DNA from: JAJFUG01 sp964473155 | GTDB taxonomy: Bacteria > Gemmatimonadota > Glassbacteria > GWA2-58-10 | DNA length: 14,159 nt | Assembly: GCA_964473155.1 (NCBI GenBank) | Contig: CAYYNT010000086.1 | Span: 1 to 14,159 of the forward strand | Reading direction: 5' to 3' | Shown here: positions 1 to 6,828 of the stretch, in pieces | How the letters are laid out: the number at the start of each line of letters is the position of its first letter | Numbering within the stretch: position 1 is the stretch's first letter | Position numbers and translations under genes: made by a program | Notes under the pieces: model-generated | The model's input: only the letters and a program-made list of their open reading frames with translations | Database searches by the model: none | What the model was told of the DNA's origin: nothing

Positions 1-1
1 T

Positions 2-235
2 ATTGCAGAAAGTGGAATAATCGTGATTGCACTTACAAGTAGCCCAGGAGAAGACCCATATTACTTGGGGAAACCTTTTATGGGTAAAATTTCGTTCGTC
101 AATGGCAAACTGCATATCGAGTTTTTGCAGAAGGATTTCTCAACCGAACGAGGTTTATGGCCTACATATGGATCAAATTTGGTTGATAATCAAACATTAA
201 GCACAAAAGTTGTAGGAAAATTCAAATTGAAGTAA
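2..235 (+). CDS. 3' end of an unrecognised protein (partial, AT-rich)
   Basis: The reading frame is open from the left edge of the window to a TAA at 233-235, so at least 77 C-terminal residues are visible and the true start probably lies outside. A GTG at 23 could start a 70-residue protein, but no ribosome binding site supports it. The segment has alternating short hydrophobic and polar runs (GKISFVNGKLHIEF, then STKVVGKFKLK at the end) that suggest beta-strands. No catalytic motif or membrane segment is visible and I do not recognise the family. It is clearly richer in A and T than every other gene here, which could mean recent acquisition. A hairpin follows directly after the stop and a terminator-like hairpin lies 80 bases on, consistent with a real gene end. 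Existence is fairly likely; function is unknown. Confidence 0.5.
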   Translation: MAESGIIVIALTSSPGEDPYYLGKPFMGKISFVNGKLHIEFLQKDFSTERGLWPTYGSNLVDNQTLSTKVVGKFKLK

Positions 236-260
236 TTTAATCTGGAATAAGCAGATTAAA
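236..260 (+). repeat. Perfect 9-bp inverted repeat just after the stop codon
   Basis: TTTAATCTG (236-244) and CAGATTAAA (252-260) form a perfect 9-bp stem with a 7-base loop, starting one base after the stop of the left-edge gene. No T-run follows, so it is not a standard intrinsic terminator. It could stabilise the mRNA 3' end. Confidence 0.45.
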
Positions 261-295
261 CTCCCAAGCGGGGAATGGCAGAAAATCTCTTGTTT

Positions 296-480
296 TCAGG
301 TGAAGACTTCAGTATGCCCCGAAGGGGCAGGTTTTTCATCTTTGCAGGCTGATGCGAGAACCGGATACCACCCGGTCGAGCGAGTAAGCCGCCAGCAATC
401 TTCCGGCTTCAGCCGGTAGTAGTTTAATGTATAGCTGCTGCAAGACCCTCTGCGGTTATTAGCTATCAAGAGAATCTTCA
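296..480. other. Hairpin-rich non-coding stretch, possible IS200/IS605-type end remnant
   Basis: At least three stems lie close together: TGCCCC/GGGGCA (315-329), ACCGG/CCGGT (360-376) and CCGGCT/AGCCGG (403-416). The last is followed by TAGTAGTTTAA. Compact GC-rich hairpins around an 'accggcttcagccggt'-like motif are typical of IS200/IS605 subterminal ends and of REP-like sequences mobilised by related Y1 transposases. No transposase gene is present. A 61-codon minus-strand frame across the region has no recognisable content and I do not call it. The element identity is inference from resemblance; the hairpins are directly visible. Confidence 0.3.
315..336 (+). terminator. Probable rho-independent terminator
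   Basis: TGCCCC (315-320) and GGGGCA (324-329) form a GC-rich 6-bp stem with a GAA loop, followed by GGTTTTTC. This has the layout of an intrinsic terminator on the plus strand and would end transcription of the left-edge gene. The same hairpin could instead belong to the IS-end-like structured stretch that follows. Confidence 0.5.
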
Positions 481-536
481 CTACTTCTTTCTATAGGCTT
501 ATCGGAAATGAGCATTTTGATCTTCATTGAAAAAGC

Positions 537-3077
537 TCAGCGTTCCACGCGGCCGGGCAGGCCATTCGGGAAAAACGGTCGCGAGACAGGATTTTCATAT
601 TTGAAAGCCCCGCAGACAGGCCAGCTCGCGGAGGCGAACTCCGGCGCGTTCCAGCCCTCCGGGGCGGCGGCAGGTTCGATCCCATGCCAGGAGGAAGCCC
701 GGAAGGGATGATCTGTAATCTTGCCGCCGGAGTAAACCTCCATGTATACATGCAGCGCCGGGACTTTACCCTCGTAGTTGGTCACGCTCAACGACAGACT
801 GTTTTTCCCGGATTTTATCAGCCCGGTGATGTCCAGAATCACGGCGCGCTGACGGTCCACGATTTCGCTGAGGCACCAGCGCGCAACCTTTCGTCCGGCC
901 CAGCGTCCGTTTACCCAGGCCTCGACATGGCTCTCCCCCATCAGTTGAATCTTGACGCTGTCCACCCCGGCCGGGCATTCGATGTCCGTGACGTAATATG
1001 CCGTGCGCTGACGGGCCAGTTTTTTGCCTGTCAGGCTGGAGGCTGGAGCGGCCCACTCGCCGGGGAGGTCCCAGCCGGGCAGGCGGCGCTCTTTTTCCAG
1101 GGATTCGATAATGGCATCCCAGTACAGAATCTGGCGGTCCCAGAGGGAGAGGTTGTTTTCGAGGCCTTCCGGGCGGTTGAAGCGCAGCCAGAGGCCACTG
1201 TAGACGGCACGCAGAGCGGTCATTTGTTCCTTGATCTTCTTTGCTCCGCCGGACAGACTGGATGCGGTTTCAGCGGAAAGCTTGCCCTTACCAGCCTTTG
1301 CGGCCCGGTCCATCCAGATGAATTTCTCGCCTAACAGCTCACCCATCCGGGCGGAAAGGCCGAGGATGTCGAGGAACCAGGTATTGGCCCGGACGGAGCC
1401 GCGGCAGGCGCTAAGCGCGGATTCCGCTTCCCGCATCCTGGCCCTGAGCTCGATTCCCCACGCGGTCCCGTCTTTTTTGACCCCGATCATGCCGCGCGGG
1501 CTTGGCCCGGCCAGGGGGTGACGCCACCAGTCATCGAACGCCGAGCGGCCGATGCCGCTGAGCAGGTTATTGATCCGGATGACGGCATCCGGGTTGTCGC
1601 AGGCCAGAAACTGCCGCCAGAACAGGCGTTCGAGCGCGGCGCGGTCAAGCCTGTCCGGGTTCCAGGCACTGGCGGCGGCGAAAGCCCAGCCCCAGGCGGC
1701 GTTCTGCCGCAGGTTGGGAGCGCCGAAATCGCACCAGCTCGAGGTGACAGCGCCCAGAGCGCCCTGCCGCAGCCCCTCGCGGGTGAGGTTCTCGATGTTG
1801 TCCAGGGCCGTGCCCCAGAAGGGATAGAAGCGGCTCCAGTTTGAAAGGCCGGGGCTGACCAGCACCTGCAAGCCGGCAGCGCGGAAACGGGCCACGCTGG
1901 GGTACGAGGCTGCGGCGTTGTAATGCCAGTCCACGATTACGACATCGCGGGGCAGAGCGCCGCTCTCCAGTATTCTGGGGTTGTTGAGGATGATGTCGCC
2001 GTACATCAGCATGCGCCGCCCATAGGCGGTAACCAGGGAGTGCACCCGGCGGTAGTGCGCCGCGTGCACCGCGGCCAGGCCCTCGCGCCGCGCCTGCGCG
2101 CGGCTTTTCCCCCGGCCCGTGTCCCAGGTTTCATCGCAGCCCGCGTTGACCAGCGAATCGCTGAAAGCTTCGCACACCGCTCCGAGGGCCTGTTTAAGAA
2201 AAGGATAAACCTTTTCCTCAGCCGGGCTGAGGCACTGCGCGCCGGGGAACTCCGCCAGCGGGAAATTGTCCGGGTCGAGCAGGAAGTTCTCGTAATGGCC
2301 GAGGGTCTGGAAAGCCGGAACGACGCGAACGTGCAGGCCGGAGGCGAACGAAACAAGCTCGCGGACCTCTTCCCGTGTCAAAGCTCCCCGTCCCTCGCCG
2401 AACTTCGGGAGGCCCTCGATCCGGAGCATGTCCTCCAGGTAGGGCATGAAAAGGTTCATCTTGTAGCGGGCCATGAACCGGATCAGGCGCCTGAAATCAT
2501 CGAGAGCGCTTATCTGGCCCCGGCTGATGTCATCGCTTATGCCGCGCAGGCCCAGAGCGGGATTGTCCCGGATTAAGCAGGCGGGAATGGAACGTCCCCC
2601 GCCCGCGCGCAGGAGCTGTGCCAGGCTCATCAGGCCATAGAACCGTCCGGCCGGGCCATTGCTGACGATTATGACATTGGGGCCTGAAGCTTCAAGAATG
2701 TAGGCTTCTCCGTCCGGAGCGCTTTCGCCTTTGCTCAGTGCGGCCAGTACAGGCGAGCCGGACTGTGGCGGTCCGACAAGGACCGCTCCGCGCGTGTCCA
2801 TTCCGTTCTTGTATTTAAGCACTATCAGGCTGTCGAGACCCATTTCGGTCAGCCAGAGGTTCAGTTCGGAGGCGGCGAGACGGTCGCTGCTGTCCGAGCC
2901 GGGGCAGAGGACAAGACTGCGGGCTGCAGAAAGCTCGACCCGGCCGCTCAGGCTTTTGAATCCGGCCGGTTGCGGCAATATGGGGCAGGCGGTCTCTGAT
3001 TCCGCGCTGAGAGGATTGCAAAGAAGGGACATCAGAAGCGCTCCGGTTATAAAGTGAGCCATTTTATTACTGCGCAT
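537..3077 (-). CDS. Exported GH20-type beta-N-acetylhexosaminidase
   Basis: Likely removes terminal N-acetylhexosamine from chitin-, glycoprotein- or peptidoglycan-derived sugars outside the cytoplasm. The 846 residues start with a signal peptide (about 1-25, hydrophobic core then LSA|ES). A GH20b-type N-terminal domain spans about 32-160 (LPQPAGF; GRFYGLMSLAQLL). A (beta/alpha)8 catalytic domain begins at NPALGLRGISDDISRG near 172 and includes FMARYKMNLF and the Asp-Glu pair NAGCDETWD (D315, E316), matching the HxGGDE motif. A C-terminal beta-sandwich near 680-800 resembles galactose-binding folds. I chose the ATG at 3075-3077: GGAG (minus strand, 3087-3090) sits 9 bases upstream, whereas the ATG at 3092 lacks such a site. 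The Gly-Cys before Asp-Glu departs from the usual Gly-Gly, so substrate and even activity are uncertain. Transcribed alone, divergent from the iron operon. Confidence 0.85.
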   Translation of the reverse strand: MRSNKMAHFITGALLMSLLCNPLSAESETACPILPQPAGFKSLSGRVELSAARSLVLCPGSDSSDRLAASELNLWLTEMGLDSLIVLKYKNGMDTRGAVLVGPPQSGSPVLAALSKGESAPDGEAYILEASGPNVIIVSNGPAGRFYGLMSLAQLLRAGGGRSIPACLIRDNPALGLRGISDDISRGQISALDDFRRLIRFMARYKMNLFMPYLEDMLRIEGLPKFGEGRGALTREEVRELVSFASGLHVRVVPAFQTLGHYENFLLDPDNFPLAEFPGAQCLSPAEEKVYPFLKQALGAVCEAFSDSLVNAGCDETWDTGRGKSRAQARREGLAAVHAAHYRRVHSLVTAYGRRMLMYGDIILNNPRILESGALPRDVVIVDWHYNAAASYPSVARFRAAGLQVLVSPGLSNWSRFYPFWGTALDNIENLTREGLRQGALGAVTSSWCDFGAPNLRQNAAWGWAFAAASAWNPDRLDRAALERLFWRQFLACDNPDAVIRINNLLSGIGRSAFDDWWRHPLAGPSPRGMIGVKKDGTAWGIELRARMREAESALSACRGSVRANTWFLDILGLSARMGELLGEKFIWMDRAAKAGKGKLSAETASSLSGGAKKIKEQMTALRAVYSGLWLRFNRPEGLENNLSLWDRQILYWDAIIESLEKERRLPGWDLPGEWAAPASSLTGKKLARQRTAYYVTDIECPAGVDSVKIQLMGESHVEAWVNGRWAGRKVARWCLSEIVDRQRAVILDITGLIKSGKNSLSLSVTNYEGKVPALHVYMEVYSGGKITDHPFRASSWHGIEPAAAPEGWNAPEFASASWPVCGAFKYENPVSRPFFPNGLPGRVER

Positions 3078-3186
3078 CGGACAATTCTCCATTTCAGCCC
3101 GAATTTATACAGACGCGGTGATGGCAAAATGAAACCCAGGCCATCGCAAAACACCGGAAACCACTGGTAAAAATAACAGGCTGGTA

Positions 3187-3216
3187 TAAATAGAACATCC
3201 TCCTTCTCCGGGTCAA
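3187..3216 (-). promoter_or_regulatory. Candidate promoter of the GH20-type gene
   Basis: On the minus strand TTGACC (complement of 3211-3216) is followed after 18 bases by TATTTA (complement of 3187-3192), a fair sigma70 match. It would give a leader of about 100 bases. An inverted repeat AGCAAT/ATTGCT (3216-3221 and 3227-3232) touches the upstream edge of the -35 and could be an operator. Assigned by eye. Confidence 0.4.
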
Positions 3217-3322
3217 GCAATTTGCCATTGCTCCAGGCCCCGAATCCTGCGTGTCCGGCTCGGAGTACGGCTGTTATCGCCTCTGGTGTGCAGCGATGTC
3301 GAGGATAGTATTACAAATTGAC

Positions 3323-3351
3323 TTGACTGCGAGTTAGGTGTGACTTATTTT
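3323..3351 (+). promoter_or_regulatory. Promoter of the dtxR-feo operon
   Basis: TTGACT (3323-3328) and TATTTT (3346-3351) are separated by 17 bases, an almost ideal sigma70-type spacing. A second TTGACT (3318-3323) overlaps the first. The regulator gene starts about 50 bases downstream. Inverted repeats lie between the two hexamers and over the expected start point, as in metal-repressed promoters. Confidence 0.6.
3334..3348. promoter_or_regulatory. Imperfect inverted repeat between -35 and -10, DtxR-box-like
   Basis: TTAGGT (3334-3339), GTG, ACTTAT (3343-3348): the core TAGGT/ACTTA matches at four of five positions. TTAGG-type half-sites are characteristic of DtxR/IdeR operators. Placement within the promoter spacer would let a bound dimer block RNA polymerase. 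Binding by the adjacent regulator is inferred. Confidence 0.35.
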
Positions 3352-3369
3352 ATTAGCTACAACTAATAA
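3350..3369. promoter_or_regulatory. Perfect inverted repeat over the transcription start, candidate metalloregulator operator
   Basis: TTATTAG (3350-3356) and CTAATAA (3363-3369) are perfect 7-base arms around a 6-base spacer (CTACAA). The repeat covers the end of the -10 and the predicted start point, about 30 bases before the DtxR-family gene. The position and AT-rich symmetrical form fit an autorepression site for a Mn/Fe-sensing dimer. Confidence 0.5.
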
Positions 3370-3401
3370 TATGGTTTTCTCTAACCTGGGGAAACGGCAT
3401 T

Positions 3402-3695
3402 ATGGAAAGGCTCCTGGACCTGAGCGCCAGCCTCGAGGATTACCTGGAGGCGATTCTTCATATCGAGGATTGCAAGCAGGCTGTGCGGGCCAAGGATATC
3501 GCCGAACGCATGCAGGTGAAGCGTCCCTCGGTGACCGGAGCGTTGAACCAGCTGGCCCGCCGCGAGCTTGTAAACTATTCACCTTACGAACTGGTGACCC
3601 TGACTGACAAGGGGCGGGAGGCGGCGAAGTACGTAGCGCGCCGTCATGAAGCGCTCAGGGCTTTCCTGGTGGATGTGCTGGGCACGGAGGAGGAA
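3402..3695 (+). CDS. DtxR/MntR-family metal-dependent repressor (3' part lost in assembly gap)
   Basis: Metal-sensing DNA-binding repressor expected to shut off the feo genes when Fe2+ or Mn2+ is sufficient. The 98 visible residues contain the N-terminal winged helix-turn-helix (SLEDYLEAILHIED, then AKDIAERMQVKRPSVTGALNQLARRELVNYSPYELVTLTDKGREAA) and the start of the dimerisation helix (YVARRHEALRAFLVDVLGTEEE), which in this family contributes metal ligands such as the His and Glu seen here. The ATG at 3402 follows GGGGA (3388-3392) by 9 bases. The frame enters the N run, and the sequence beyond resumes in a different relative frame, so the gap length is unlikely to be exactly 100. Members are about 140 residues without, or about 220 with, a C-terminal FeoA-like domain; the tail after the gap may belong to this gene. 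Confidence 0.9.
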
Positions 3696-3795
3696 NNNNN
3701 NNNNNNNNNNNNNNNNNNNNNNNNNNNNNNNNNNNNNNNNNNNNNNNNNNNNNNNNNNNNNNNNNNNNNNNNNNNNNNNNNNNNNNNNNNNNNNN
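3696..3795. other. Assembly gap (100 N)
   Basis: Exactly 100 undetermined bases, the conventional placeholder for a gap of unknown size. It interrupts the DtxR-family gene and the beginning of the FeoA-type domain. A complete dimerisation domain plus the missing first part of FeoA would need roughly 200 bases, so the real gap is probably longer. Confidence 0.97.
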
Positions 3796-3939
3796 TCCCG
3801 GCTTGCGGCTCTGGGCCTTCTTCCCGGAGTCCAGCTTGAAATGGTGCGGAACTCATCCAGCGGGCCGTTCGTGGTGGCGGTCAAAGGGAGCCGTCTGGCG
3901 CTCGGGCGCGGGATGGCCAGACATATTCTTGTGAGTTAA
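3796..3939 (+). CDS. feoA: FeoA-type domain (5' part lost in assembly gap)
   Basis: The visible 47 residues read SRLAALGLLPG, then VQLEMVRNSSSGPFVVAVKG and SRLALGRGMARHILVS. This is the C-terminal two thirds of the small SH3-like FeoA fold, with the typical LGL-PG turn, the GP-V-V strand and the ALGRGMA helix. FeoA is a cytoplasmic partner of the FeoB ferrous-iron transporter. It may be a free FeoA of about 75 residues or the SH3-like C-terminal domain of the DtxR-family regulator. The GRGMA ending favours stand-alone FeoA, but the gap prevents a decision. Its stop lies 18 bases before the next gene. Confidence 0.75.
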   Translation, partial: SRLAALGLLPGVQLEMVRNSSSGPFVVAVKGSRLALGRGMARHILVS

Positions 3940-3957
3940 TTGTAAGGAGGTGAAGGA

Positions 3958-4356
3958 ATGGCGGCGCAGATATTCGTGAACCTGCCGGTAAGGGACCTTC
4001 AGCGGTCGATGTCATTTTTCGCCGGCCTGGGTTACACGTTCGATCCGAAGTTCACCGACGGCAAGGCAGCCTGCATGATAGTCAGCGAGAACATATACGT
4101 GATGCTGATCCTGGAGACATTTTTCCAGACATTTACAAATAAACCGTTGTGCGACGCCACGAAGAGCACGGAAGTGCTGGTGTGCCTTTCCTTCGAGAAC
4201 CGGGAAAAAGTGGACGAACTGGTGGCAAAGGCTCTCTCCACCGGGGGCAGCGTGGCGCGCGAACCCCAGGATTACGGTTTCATGTACGTCCAGAGCATCG
4301 AGGATCCGGACGGACATATCTGGGAACTGATGTTCATGGAGCCGGAAAAAGCCTGA
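3958..4356 (+). CDS. VOC-superfamily (glyoxalase/bleomycin-resistance fold) protein
   Basis: A 132-residue protein with the paired beta-alpha-beta-beta-beta layout of vicinal oxygen chelate proteins: IFVNLPVRDLQRSMSFFAGLGYTF at the start, and YGFMYVQSIEDPDGHIWELMFMEP at the end with the usual DPDGH-WE signature. The first canonical metal ligand (a His or Gln on strand 1) is not obvious, though the Glu in WEL is kept, so metal-dependent catalysis is uncertain. The ATG is preceded by a strong AAGGAGGTG (3944-3952). It sits 18 bases after the FeoA-type domain and 62 bases before feoB on the same strand, so it is very likely cotranscribed with iron uptake. A role in iron handling or in detoxifying iron-generated reactive aldehydes is speculative. 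Confidence 0.88.
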   Translation: MAAQIFVNLPVRDLQRSMSFFAGLGYTFDPKFTDGKAACMIVSENIYVMLILETFFQTFTNKPLCDATKSTEVLVCLSFENREKVDELVAKALSTGGSVAREPQDYGFMYVQSIEDPDGHIWELMFMEPEKA

Positions 4357-4418
4357 GACGATCAGCCTGCAACATTGCATCGACATCGAGCGACGGATAA
4401 AAGGAAGGCGCCGGAATT

Positions 4419-6578
4419 TTGCAGAAACAGCGGACAAAGACAGCCGGTGAAACGATCAGGATAGCCCTGGCCGGTAATCCGAATGCGGGGAAATCGACAA
4501 TCTTCAACAGGATCACCGGGTTCAGGCAGCATGTGGGGAATTATCCGGGCGTAACCGTGGAGAAGAAAGAGGGCGAGTTTTCCTGGAACGGTTGTCAGAT
4601 GATTCTCACCGACCTTCCCGGCATTTACAGCCTGACGGCCTCTTCCGAGGAGGAAAGAGCGGCGCGGCGGTATATCCTGGACGAAAAACCGGATGTGCTG
4701 ATCGACGTCGTGGACGCGTCGAACCTGGAGCGCAACCTGTACCTGGCCACGCAGTTCATGGAACTGAACGTGCCGATGGTTATCGCGCTGAACATGAGTG
4801 ACGTGGCCCGCACCCGCGGCATAGAATTCGACCTGGAAAAGCTGTCTCGGCTTCTTGGCGTCAGGATAATACCGACCGTGGGGTCCAGCGGCGAGGGCAT
4901 CCGGGAACTGATCGCCGCCGCGGTGGAAACAGGGGTTCAGCCGGAGCCTGCCAGGCAGTCGCGGATAAATTATGGTGCGGATATCGAGAAGGAGATAGAA
5001 GGCCTGCGCGCATTGCTGGCCGGGCATGAGGAACTGTATGGGAACCATGACGGGCGCTGGCGGGCGATAAAGCTTCTGGAAAACGATCCGGATATAAGCC
5101 GTCTGGTCAGCGGGACGCCGCTGGAAAAAGCCGCGCAGGATGCGGCTGACAGAATAAAGAGTCTTTTCGGCGACCCGGCGGACATAATCCTGGCCGACCG
5201 CAGATACGGCTTCATATCCGGCGCCTGCACAGAGGCCGTGCGCCTGACAGTGGAGAGCCGTCACACGGTCAGCGACCGGATAGACGACCTTCTGACGCAT
5301 GACGTCCTGGGCATCCCGGTGCTGATGGCGCTGATGTACTGCGTTTTCTGGCTGACATTCACCCTGGGCGGTCCGCCGATGAACTGGATCGAGTGGGGAT
5401 TCGACAAGCTGGGGGCGCTGGTCTCCTCGTTCTGGCCCGCGGGATCGCACAGCCCGTTGCGCTCGCTTCTGGTGGACGGAGTCATAGGCGGTGTGGGCGG
5501 GGTGCTGGTGTTCCTGCCCAATATCCTGCTGCTGTTCCTGGGAATCGCTCTTCTTGAAGACACGGGCTACATGGCCCGGGCGGCGTTTGTCATGGACCGC
5601 CTGATGCACCGGATCGGGCTGCACGGCAAGAGTTTCATCCCGCTTCTGATCGGTTTCGGCTGCACCGTGCCGGCTATCATGGCCACGCGCACGCTCGAAA
5701 ACAGGCGCGACCGCCTGATCACCCTTCTGATCGCACCCCTGATAAGCTGCGGAGGCCGCCTGCCGATCTATGCGCTGGTAATCCCGGCGTTTTTCCCGGC
5801 CGCCTGGCAGGCCCCCGTTCTCTGGATGGTCTACGTGACCGGAATCCTGCTGGCGATAGTCTCGGCCAGGCTGCTCAACCGTACGGTGCTGCGGGGACCG
5901 TCCGAGCCGTTCGTGATGGAACTGCCGCCGTACCGAATCCCGACCGCCAAAAGCATCGTCACCCATATGTGGGAGCCGGGGAAGTCCTATCTGAGGAAAG
6001 CGGGGACGTCGATACTTGTGGCGTCGGTGCTGCTCTGGGCCATGGCGGCGTTCCCGGTGAAGAAACAGATGGCCTCGGATTACGCTTCCCGGAAAGCGCA
6101 GGTGGAGCAGACTGCGCCAGATGGAGCGGAACGTGAGGCAGCGCTGGCGCAGATAGAGCTGGAACGTCACCAGGAGCAGCTTTCGTATTCCCTGGCCGGA
6201 CGGATCGGGCGGGGGCTGGAGTACGTGCTCAGCCCGCTGGGTTTCGACTGGAAGATATCGACCGCGCTGATAGGGGCGTTTGCGGCCAAGGAGATATTCG
6301 TGGCGCAGATAGCTATAATCTACGCGGTGGAGGAAGATCCCTCGCATCAGGACACGCTTCGCGGAAACCTTCACCGCGATTACAGTCCGCTGGCGGGCGT
6401 GTGCATCCTGTTGTTCTGCCTGATCGGGACGCCCTGCGTGGCGACAATGGTCATTGCGGCAAAGGAGAGCGGCTCGTGGAAATGGGCGCTCCTTCAGTGG
6501 GGCGGGCTGACTCTGATGGCATACATAGTTACACTGGTTGTTTACCAGGCTGGAAGCCTGTTCGGGCTGGGGGTGTGA
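4419..6578 (+). CDS. feoB: Ferrous iron transporter FeoB
   Basis: Inner-membrane Fe2+ uptake protein with an N-terminal GTPase. The 719 residues show G1 GNPNAGKS (19-26), G2 around VGNYPGVTVE (T46), G3 DLPG (65-68), VVDASNLERNLYLATQ and G4 NMSD (125-128). A helical regulatory domain follows, then a polytopic membrane domain from about residue 290. Gate motifs are present: GFGCTVPA (C415), SCGGRLPIY (C444) and LIGTPCVATM (C673). A charged stretch near 550-590 lies between membrane segments. Length is slightly below the E. coli protein (773). The start is TTG at 4419: no ATG precedes the P-loop, and AAGGAAGG (4401-4408) lies 10 bases upstream. The Cys-rich membrane gene begins one base after its stop. 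Transcription probably depends on the operator region at 3334-3369. Confidence 0.96.
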   Translation: MQKQRTKTAGETIRIALAGNPNAGKSTIFNRITGFRQHVGNYPGVTVEKKEGEFSWNGCQMILTDLPGIYSLTASSEEERAARRYILDEKPDVLIDVVDASNLERNLYLATQFMELNVPMVIALNMSDVARTRGIEFDLEKLSRLLGVRIIPTVGSSGEGIRELIAAAVETGVQPEPARQSRINYGADIEKEIEGLRALLAGHEELYGNHDGRWRAIKLLENDPDISRLVSGTPLEKAAQDAADRIKSLFGDPADIILADRRYGFISGACTEAVRLTVESRHTVSDRIDDLLTHDVLGIPVLMALMYCVFWLTFTLGGPPMNWIEWGFDKLGALVSSFWPAGSHSPLRSLLVDGVIGGVGGVLVFLPNILLLFLGIALLEDTGYMARAAFVMDRLMHRIGLHGKSFIPLLIGFGCTVPAIMATRTLENRRDRLITLLIAPLISCGGRLPIYALVIPAFFPAAWQAPVLWMVYVTGILLAIVSARLLNRTVLRGPSEPFVMELPPYRIPTAKSIVTHMWEPGKSYLRKAGTSILVASVLLWAMAAFPVKKQMASDYASRKAQVEQTAPDGAEREAALAQIELERHQEQLSYSLAGRIGRGLEYVLSPLGFDWKISTALIGAFAAKEIFVAQIAIIYAVEEDPSHQDTLRGNLHRDYSPLAGVCILLFCLIGTPCVATMVIAAKESGSWKWALLQWGGLTLMAYIVTLVVYQAGSLFGLGV

Positions 6579-6579
6579 G

Positions 6580-6828
6580 ATGCTGTACGAATGGCTGGCG
6601 GTTGCGGTGATAGTGGGCGTATCGGCTTATTTCGCGGTGCACATGATAAAACGTTCCGCCGAGGGTAAGAAAGCCTGCTGCGAAGCCGGAAGGAAAGGGG
6701 GCTGCCAGATGGCCGACATGATGAGAAAGCACGGTCTTCCGAGGCCGGAGATCTGCAACGGCCATCCGGTGACCGACCCGGACGAGGCGTTCGAGCGCTG
6801 GCGGCGGATGAACGCAGGCGGGAAATAG
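6580..6828 (+). CDS. FeoB-associated Cys-rich membrane protein
   Basis: An 82-residue protein with one N-terminal membrane helix (LYEWLAVAVIVGVSAYFAVHMI, about 2-23), a basic stretch, and a cysteine cluster (KKACCEAGRKGGC, about 31-43). This is the plan of small proteins found after feoB in many bacteria. They are thought to assist Feo assembly or iron handover; the exact role is not settled. I chose ATG 6580, one base after the feoB stop, with a G-rich site in the feoB 3' end; a GTG at 6538 would overlap feoB and push the helix inward. The C-terminal half (residues 44-82, with another Cys at PEICNGHPVTDPDEAFERWRR) is longer than in typical members of about 45-60 residues. Confidence 0.8.
   Translation: MLYEWLAVAVIVGVSAYFAVHMIKRSAEGKKACCEAGRKGGCQMADMMRKHGLPRPEICNGHPVTDPDEAFERWRRMNAGGK

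Noticed and set aside
296..481. 61-codon minus-strand frame starting MKILLIANNRR
   Set aside because: It runs through three hairpins, has no ribosome binding site that I can see and resembles translated IS-end sequence, not a gene.
3371..3607. 78-codon frame starting at the ATG 3371
   Set aside because: It overlaps the DtxR-family gene in another frame, starts within the operator region and its translation resembles nothing.
4362..6374. 670-codon open frame on the minus strand across feoB
   Set aside because: Antisense shadow of a confidently identified gene. Its translation is low-complexity, rich in Arg, His, Gln and Pro, with no domain.
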